Shown: one piece after another, positions 59,302 through 64,000 of the stretch | Position numbering within the stretch: the first letter of the stretch is position 1 | How the letters are laid out: every line of letters starts with the position of its first letter | Assembly (NCBI GenBank): GCA_963819755.1 | Contig: CAWFXB010000002.1 | Span: 558,001-622,000, forward strand | Reading direction: 5' to 3' | Origin: VRUE01 sp963819755 | GTDB taxonomy: Bacteria > Actinomycetota > Thermoleophilia > Solirubrobacterales > 70-9 | Length of the DNA stretch: 64,000 bases | Notes under the pieces: generated by a model | Told to the model about the DNA's origin: nothing | Seen by the model: the letters and a program-made list of their open reading frames with translations, nothing else | Database searches by the model: none | Program-made: the position numbers and the translations under genes

Positions 59302-59775
59302 TCAGCCGCTGGCAAGCAGCTTGCAGCCGAGCAGCTTGGCTATGCCGGTGGCACCGTGCGACATCACCCAGTCGTGGTTCCACTCGAAGGCCGGGCGGGC
59401 AATCGGCGCCAGCAGGTTCATCCACGGCTTCGTCGTCGAGACGTTCCACTCGTAGAGCACGGCGGTGGCGCCGTCCTGCTCGTAGAGCCGCCAGCGCCCA
59501 ATCCCGGCCAGCTCGCCAACCGCGTCGGCCTGCAGCAGGTAGGGCCGCTCGATGTGCGTCGTCGTCACCTCGAACTCGACCCGGTAGGGCAGGAGGCTCT
59601 TCCAGACCATCCGCGAGACGGCACCGATACGGCCGCCATCGCCGCCGTTGAGCTCTTCGACCTCCTCGACCCCCCGCCACCACTCGGGCCAGCGCTCCTG
59701 GTCGTAGATCGCCTCCCAGACGGGCTCGCGTGGCGAGTCGAGCAGCCAGGTGGTGAGAAAGGCGTAGTCGGCCAT
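59302..59775 (-). CDS. SRPBCC/polyketide-cyclase-like protein
   Basis: This 157-residue START-fold protein has AFLTTWLLDSPREPVWEAIYDQERWPEWW at the N-terminus, YRVEFEVTTTHIERPYLLQADA in the sheet and a long C-terminal helix (FEWNHDWVMSHGATGIAKLL). Such proteins bind hydrophobic ligands; the role is unknown. Its start is 33 nt from the end of the ASCH gene on the same strand; the groS operon begins beyond its 3' end. Confidence 0.85.
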   Translation of the reverse strand: MADYAFLTTWLLDSPREPVWEAIYDQERWPEWWRGVEEVEELNGGDGGRIGAVSRMVWKSLLPYRVEFEVTTTHIERPYLLQADAVGELAGIGRWRLYEQDGATAVLYEWNVSTTKPWMNLLAPIARPAFEWNHDWVMSHGATGIAKLLGCKLLASG

Positions 59776-59808
59776 TGAGACGGGATACGGAAGCGGCGCG
59801 CTCTTCGA

Positions 59809-60213
59809 TCAGTTGTGGTGCGGAGTCTCCCCGTTGCCGAAGTGCGCACCGGGCGGCTCGACGATCTGCGAGAAGCGGATCACGGTGACGATGTCGTCGG
59901 GGCCGATCGTACGGCCGTAGATCTGTTCGAGGAACTTGACCTCGTCCTCGAGCCGACGGAACTCGGGGTTGTCGTGCTCGATGTCGCGCGGCGAGAGGTC
60001 GCCGACCTTCTTCACCTCGACGTCATCGATGCAGGCGGCGAAGATTTTCTCGCGCGGGCTGTGACGGAAGCCGACGGTTATCCAGACCACCTGGCCGCGC
60101 TCGTACTTGCTGGTCTTGTCGCCGAGCCGGATCGTCGCCGTCTTGCGACCGCGCTTGAGCTGGTCGACGAAAACAGTGGAGTAGAAGTTGAGCACGTAGA
60201 TCCCGCCTCGCAT
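59809..60213 (-). CDS. ASCH-domain RNA-binding-like protein
   Basis: This 134-residue protein has the ASCH beta-barrel pattern: FYSTVFVDQLKRGRKTATIRLGDKTSKYERGQVVWITVGF, then EKIFAACIDDVEVKKVGDL. ASCH domains relate to PUA folds and are thought to bind RNA or modified nucleosides. The ATG at 60213 (MRGGIYVLNFYS) was preferred; upstream codons in the same frame look non-coding. It precedes the SRPBCC gene by 33 nt and is divergent from the RTX gene. Confidence 0.85.
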   Translation of the reverse strand: MRGGIYVLNFYSTVFVDQLKRGRKTATIRLGDKTSKYERGQVVWITVGFRHSPREKIFAACIDDVEVKKVGDLSPRDIEHDNPEFRRLEDEVKFLEQIYGRTIGPDDIVTVIRFSQIVEPPGAHFGNGETPHHN

Positions 60214-60312
60214 CGCGCTGCGAGCGTATCTGAAGGCGCCAGGCGCAGTCGGCGTGGACGTTTGTATGGACTCAGGTGTAGGGACGGCGCAAACGGGTCG
60301 ATGAGAGGCACG

Positions 60313-62199
60313 ATGCACGCTGCCTCCCTACGCGCTCCGCGGTCCCTGACCGGAGCTTTCGCTTGCGCTTTCGTCCTCCTGATGCTGGGAGCGGCAGCCT
60401 CGGCCTCCGCCGCCACCTGCGACGGCAAGCACGCGACGATCGTCGGCACGCCCGGCAACGACGTGATCGTCGGCAAGAAGGCCAGCGACGTGATCTACGG
60501 CGGCGGCGGGGACGACAAGATCTCCGGCGGGCCCAACGGCAACGACACGATCTGCGGCGGGCCCGGGGACGACGTCATCCATGGCGGGCGCGGCTTTGAC
60601 GCCCTCTATGGCGAAGGGGGCGACGACCGGCTCGCCGGCGACAGCGGCTCCGACCACATCGAGGGCGGCGGGGGCAACGACGGCCTCAAAGGCGCAGAGG
60701 GCAGCGACAGTCTCCTTGGCGGGGCCGGCAGCGACGAACTCCGCGGTGGGAAAGGCCCAGACCGCATGCTCGGCGGCGCCGAAGGCGACGTGCTGATCGG
60801 CGAGAAAGGCAGCGACGAAGAGGCTGGTGGCGGTGGCAACGACTGGCTCTACGGAGAAAAGGGCAACGACCATCTCGACGGTGGCGAAGGCGACGACAAA
60901 ATCGAAGGCGGGCCGGGCGACGATCCCGTCCTCGAAGGCGGGCCGGGCACCGATTTGGTCATGGGTGGCGCCGGCAGCGACAACGCCGACGGTGGCGAAG
61001 GCAACGACGACGTCGTCCGCGGCGACAGCGGCGAAGACACGCTGAACGGCGGCGGCGGAACCCAGGACATCGTCTCCTACGCGAGTGCCACCCGCGGCAG
61101 CGTCATCGTCGACCTCGAAACCGGCAAGTCGAAAGGCGACGGACACGACACGCTGCAGGGCTTCGAGGACGTGGTCGGCTCGCCGCAGGGCGACACGATC
61201 GTCGGCGACAACGAAGTCAACCGGCTCGACGGCGGGGTCGGCGACGACAACCTCAATGGCGACGGCGGCCCGGATGAAGCATTCGGGGGCGCTGGCAGCG
61301 ACGAATGCGACGACTTCACCACCGAGCATTCATGCGGCACCGAACCCAGCCCGCCCAGCAGTGGCACCTTCGTGATCCTCAATCAGGGCCTCGACGGGTC
61401 GAGCCTGATCGTGCAGGGCGATGCCGGCCCAAACGACATCAACGTCTCCTTTGACGGCGGCTGGACCGTTTCGGACAGCGGGCCGGTCTATGCAGGAGAA
61501 GGCTGCTCGAGCACCAGCAGCACGGCGGTTGCCTGTCCGACCGCGATCGCGACCAGCCTCGTCGTGATCACCGGGGGCGACGGCAACGATGACATCAGCA
61601 TCGCCGAAAGCGTGCCGACCGGAGTCAAAGTGCGGGCCAACGGCAACGGTGGCTCCGACACGCTCAGTGGCGGCCCGGGCGCCGACGTCCTCGAAGCCGG
61701 TGAGAACTACAACAATCCGGACAACGGCAACGACACGCTGATCGGGAACGGGGGCGGCGACGTGCTCTACGCCGACCCTGGCGCCGACCAGCTCTCCGGT
61801 GGGCCCGGCGACGACCTGCTCGTCTCCTCCGTGGCGGTCTGCCAGGGACACACCTATGACGGCGGGCCGGGCGACGACACCGTCTCCTACGGCCGCTCGG
61901 ACGCGGCGCTGACGGTGGAATTGGGAGGCACCGGTGGGCCCGCTGGTTGCGGCAACCCCGACCAGGTCAGCTCCAGCAACGAGAGCCTCGAGGGATCCGA
62001 CGGGCCCGACGTGCTGATCGGGGACAGCGGCAACAACAGCTTCCTCGGCCACCTCGGAGCCGACACCTTCATCGGCAAAGGGGGCAACGACTTCATCGAT
62101 GCCATCGACGGCCAGCAGGACAAATCGATCAGTTGCGGTGGTGGTGGCGACGACGAAGTGATCAAGGACAAAGTCGATCCAAGCCCGGTCGGCTGCTGA
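60313..62199 (+). CDS. Secreted RTX (calcium-binding repeat) protein 1
   Basis: The protein has about 628 residues. A signal peptide (hydrophobic GAFACAFVLLMLGAAASASA) is followed by ATCDGKHATIVGTPGNDV and then some 25 GGxGxDx-type nonapeptide repeats (GGGGDDKISGGPNGND, GGEGDDKIEGGPGDD), broken by a beta domain (about 340-430) and a second repeat block to the end. RTX repeats bind calcium and fold outside the cell. No type I secretion genes are present, and the N-terminal signal argues for Sec export. ATG 60313 has GAGAGG upstream; ATG 60301 is also possible. It is a tandem paralog of the next gene. Confidence 0.85.
   Translation: MHAASLRAPRSLTGAFACAFVLLMLGAAASASAATCDGKHATIVGTPGNDVIVGKKASDVIYGGGGDDKISGGPNGNDTICGGPGDDVIHGGRGFDALYGEGGDDRLAGDSGSDHIEGGGGNDGLKGAEGSDSLLGGAGSDELRGGKGPDRMLGGAEGDVLIGEKGSDEEAGGGGNDWLYGEKGNDHLDGGEGDDKIEGGPGDDPVLEGGPGTDLVMGGAGSDNADGGEGNDDVVRGDSGEDTLNGGGGTQDIVSYASATRGSVIVDLETGKSKGDGHDTLQGFEDVVGSPQGDTIVGDNEVNRLDGGVGDDNLNGDGGPDEAFGGAGSDECDDFTTEHSCGTEPSPPSSGTFVILNQGLDGSSLIVQGDAGPNDINVSFDGGWTVSDSGPVYAGEGCSSTSSTAVACPTAIATSLVVITGGDGNDDISIAESVPTGVKVRANGNGGSDTLSGGPGADVLEAGENYNNPDNGNDTLIGNGGGDVLYADPGADQLSGGPGDDLLVSSVAVCQGHTYDGGPGDDTVSYGRSDAALTVELGGTGGPAGCGNPDQVSSSNESLEGSDGPDVLIGDSGNNSFLGHLGADTFIGKGGNDFIDAIDGQQDKSISCGGGGDDEVIKDKVDPSPVGC
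60402..60594 (+). repeat. 174-bp identical segment, copy in RTX gene 1
   Basis: Bases 60402-60575 are identical to 62384-62557, and the match extends to 60594 with two substitutions. It covers the end of the signal peptide and the first repeats of both RTX genes; the flanking coding sequences are clearly diverged. Confidence 0.85.
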
Positions 62200-62294
62200 G
62201 CCCGCCCAGCACAACCCGACCGTACGAAATACGGATTGGACGGCGGCTTTGCACAGTTGAAGTGATCTCCGCGGCGGTCGATGCAAGCCCCGGA

Positions 62295-64000
62295 ATGGAT
62301 CGCTCGGCCAAATCGACCCTGTCGCGGCTCCTCGCCGTCCTGCTCGGGACGGCGCTGATCTTCCTGCTCCCCGCCTGGAGCCAGGCCTCCGCCGCCACCT
62401 GCGACGGCAAGCACGCGACGATCGTCGGCACGCCCGGCAACGACGTGATCGTCGGCAAGAAGGCCAGCGACGTGATCTACGGCGGCGGCGGGGACGACAA
62501 GATCTCCGGCGGGCCCAACGGCAACGACACGATCTGCGGCGGGCCCGGGGACGACGTGATCCACGGCGGGCGCGGCAACGACACCCTCGACGGTGAAGGC
62601 GGCAACGACCGGCTGCTTGGCGAAAAGGGAGCCGACAACCTGATCGGCGGCGAAGGCGAAGATCAGCTCCTCGGCGCCAAGGGCCCCGACGACGAGTTCG
62701 GTGGCGGCGGGGACGACGAGCTGTTCGGTGGGCGCGGCCCGGACGAGATGAAAGCGGGTGGAGGAGACGACGTCCTCTACGCCGGCAAAGCCAGCGAGCG
62801 GGTAGTCGATGGCGAAGGGGGCGACGACCGAATCTACGGTGGGCGCGGCAACGACACCCTCGAGGGCGGCGAAGGCGACGACATGGTCGATGGCGGCCTC
62901 GGCGATGACACGCTCGAGGGCGAAGGCGGCACCGACCTGTTGATCGGCAGCCACGGGCGCGACGACCTCGAGGGCGGCCCGGGCAACGAAGACGTGCTGC
63001 GCGGCGACATCGGCTTCGACCACCTCGACGGTGGGCCGGGCGAACGCGACATCGCCTCCTTCGCCACCGCCTCCGAAGGCGTGACCGTGGATCTCGCGAC
63101 CGGCACCGCCCACGGCGACGGCCGCGACACGATCTCCTCCGAAACCGAGGACGTCGTCGGCTCGGCCTTCAACGACACCCTGATCGGCGACGGCGGCGCC
63201 AACCGCCTCGACGGCGGCGGCGGCTTCGACGACCTCGAGGGCGGCGGCGGCGCCGATCAGCTCTTCGGCGGTCCCGACGGCGCCGACTGCACTGGCGGCG
63301 ACCCGATCGAAGGTTGCGAACCCCCGACCCCGATCGGCCCCGGCCCGAGCGCCACGCGCGTCCGCAGCATCGACGGCAGCGGCTCGCTCACTGTTCAGGG
63401 GACGCCCGGGGACGACTCGATCTCGATCGCCAAGCAGGGCGCGAGCTACGTCATCACGGATACCGGCTTCTCCTTCTCCCCAGCCAACGTCGACGGCTGC
63501 GAAGCTATCGGCGGCAACGCGGTATGCGCAGCCGACGTGCAGACGATCCTGCTCGACGGGGGCGCGGGCAACGACTCCGTCAGCGTCGACGACAGCGTCC
63601 CGTCGGAGATCGAAGTGCGGATCGAAGGCGGGCCCGGCGCCGACCACCTTCAGGGCGGCCCCGGCAACGACGTGATCGAGGCCGGCGACGACAGCGACCC
63701 CGACGTGCTCGAAGGCGGCCCCGGCGACGACGCCCTGATCGGCGCCCGCACTGACCTGCCGGTTCCCTACAACAGCGGCAAAAGCACCTTGATCGGCGGC
63801 CCCGGCGACGATGTGATGGTCGGCGGCGACCCCTGCGACGGCGACCTCTTCGACGGCGGGCCGGGCGAAGACGACGCCAACTTCTTCCGCTTCACGCCCG
63901 GCGTGACTGCCGAAATCGGCGGGCCCGTCAGCCGTGCGGGAAGCCCCTGCACCCCCGGTCACATCGATTCCTCGGTCGAGCAGCTCGAGGGCTCACCCGG
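62295..64000 (+). CDS. Secreted RTX protein 2, cut by the window end
   Basis: The frame is open to the last base, so only the first 568 codons are seen. ATG 62295 gives MDRSAKSTLSRLLAVLLGTA and a signal peptide ending near WSQASA, then the same CDGKHATIVGTPGNDV block as RTX protein 1 and about 20 GGxGxDx repeats. A non-repeat domain starts near 63340 (VRSIDGSGSLTVQGTPGDD), as in its neighbour. It is 95 nt downstream of RTX gene 1, a region without a terminator or clear promoter, so co-transcription is possible. Confidence 0.85.
   Translation, partial: MDRSAKSTLSRLLAVLLGTALIFLLPAWSQASAATCDGKHATIVGTPGNDVIVGKKASDVIYGGGGDDKISGGPNGNDTICGGPGDDVIHGGRGNDTLDGEGGNDRLLGEKGADNLIGGEGEDQLLGAKGPDDEFGGGGDDELFGGRGPDEMKAGGGDDVLYAGKASERVVDGEGGDDRIYGGRGNDTLEGGEGDDMVDGGLGDDTLEGEGGTDLLIGSHGRDDLEGGPGNEDVLRGDIGFDHLDGGPGERDIASFATASEGVTVDLATGTAHGDGRDTISSETEDVVGSAFNDTLIGDGGANRLDGGGGFDDLEGGGGADQLFGGPDGADCTGGDPIEGCEPPTPIGPGPSATRVRSIDGSGSLTVQGTPGDDSISIAKQGASYVITDTGFSFSPANVDGCEAIGGNAVCAADVQTILLDGGAGNDSVSVDDSVPSEIEVRIEGGPGADHLQGGPGNDVIEAGDDSDPDVLEGGPGDDALIGARTDLPVPYNSGKSTLIGGPGDDVMVGGDPCDGDLFDGGPGEDDANFFRFTPGVTAEIGGPVSRAGSPCTPGHIDSSVEQLEGSP
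62384..62576 (+). repeat. 174-bp identical segment, copy in RTX gene 2
   Basis: Second copy of the segment at 60402-60594. 62384-62557 is identical, and the extension to 62576 has two substitutions. The two copies are in direct orientation 1982 bp apart. Confidence 0.85.

Noticed and set aside
60402..64000. CRISPR-like or tandem DNA repeat array
   Set aside because: The periodicity comes from codons of GGxGxDx calcium-binding repeats; units are degenerate and in frame, with no spacer structure.

Overview
The window is GC-rich, densely coded actinobacterial DNA. The mix suggests the class Thermoleophilia (Solirubrobacterales-like): a PucR-type regulator, a 7Fe ferredoxin with an FprA-type reductase, the DUF4235-like/Holin-X/DUF3618 membrane trio, a DUF6159 protein, secreted RTX-repeat proteins with near-identical N-termini, GroES-GroEL behind a CIRCE, and several MerR/PadR/TetR regulators beside acyl-CoA genes. 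The taxonomic placement is inference. No plasmid, phage, insertion sequence or CRISPR array is visible; this looks like chromosomal core plus ordinary accessory DNA.

Layout. 1-5.1 kb: the end of a possible ABC1-kinase gene, a DUF6159 membrane protein, a glycerophosphodiesterase, prs and glmU (overlapping) and a DUF308 membrane protein. 5.14-5.22 kb: a tRNA-Gln(UUG) that is not protein coding. 5.2-13 kb: metH, then divergently tatD-rsmA-ispE, a DedA-PAP2 fusion and a small membrane protein. 13-17.4 kb: a PucR regulator bracketed by two related long hairpins, a frameshifted glycosyltransferase/LPG-synthase-like gene and a hendecad-repeat coiled-coil membrane protein. 17.4-24.6 kb: a polytopic membrane protein, a chlorite-dismutase/HemQ-family protein, a PAS-like zinc-motif protein, FprA, a 21-codon micro-ORF, a hydrolase, and an Fe-S trafficking group (BolA, monothiol glutaredoxin, A-type carrier), then DegV. 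24.6-31.9 kb: the small membrane trio, TetR plus nitrilase, a 1011-residue cyclase-ATPase-TPR regulator and two SDR-type genes.

31.9-40.3 kb is a catabolic block. A leftward operon (carnitine-dehydratase/racemase-like CoA transferase, BKACE, carboxyltransferase, crotonase, with a MerR gene last) faces two rightward isovaleryl-CoA-dehydrogenase-like genes. Together they look like branched acyl-CoA degradation, but no biotin carboxylase or BCCP subunit is in view. 40.3-51.5 kb: NTF2-like proteins, a GH114 glycosidase, a potassium channel, a carotenoid oxygenase with a divergent PadR gene, a cyclophilin, a large secreted protein, an Mrp ATPase, and a TetR gene divergent from a family 1 glycosyltransferase. 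51.6-57 kb: a chromate transporter (frameshifted near its start), a CDF metal exporter, ferredoxin, an NAD-binding protein, a GH26-like secreted protein and a DUF559 gene bracketed by 60-bp direct repeats. 57.2-64 kb: groL-groS with terminator and CIRCE, SRPBCC and ASCH proteins, and two tandem RTX-repeat secreted proteins, the second cut by the window end.

Regulatory themes visible directly in the DNA: many genes have a TANNNT hexamer 6-9 nt upstream of the start codon, which predicts leaderless mRNAs; convergent genes are often separated by hairpins without a U-tract; and several regulators sit next to clear palindromes (PadR, two TetR, CIRCE). Two genes (14484-16806 and 51615-52804) appear to carry single-base frameshifts and a third (1155-1880) lacks a conventional start codon, so base-level errors or genuine decay should be considered.
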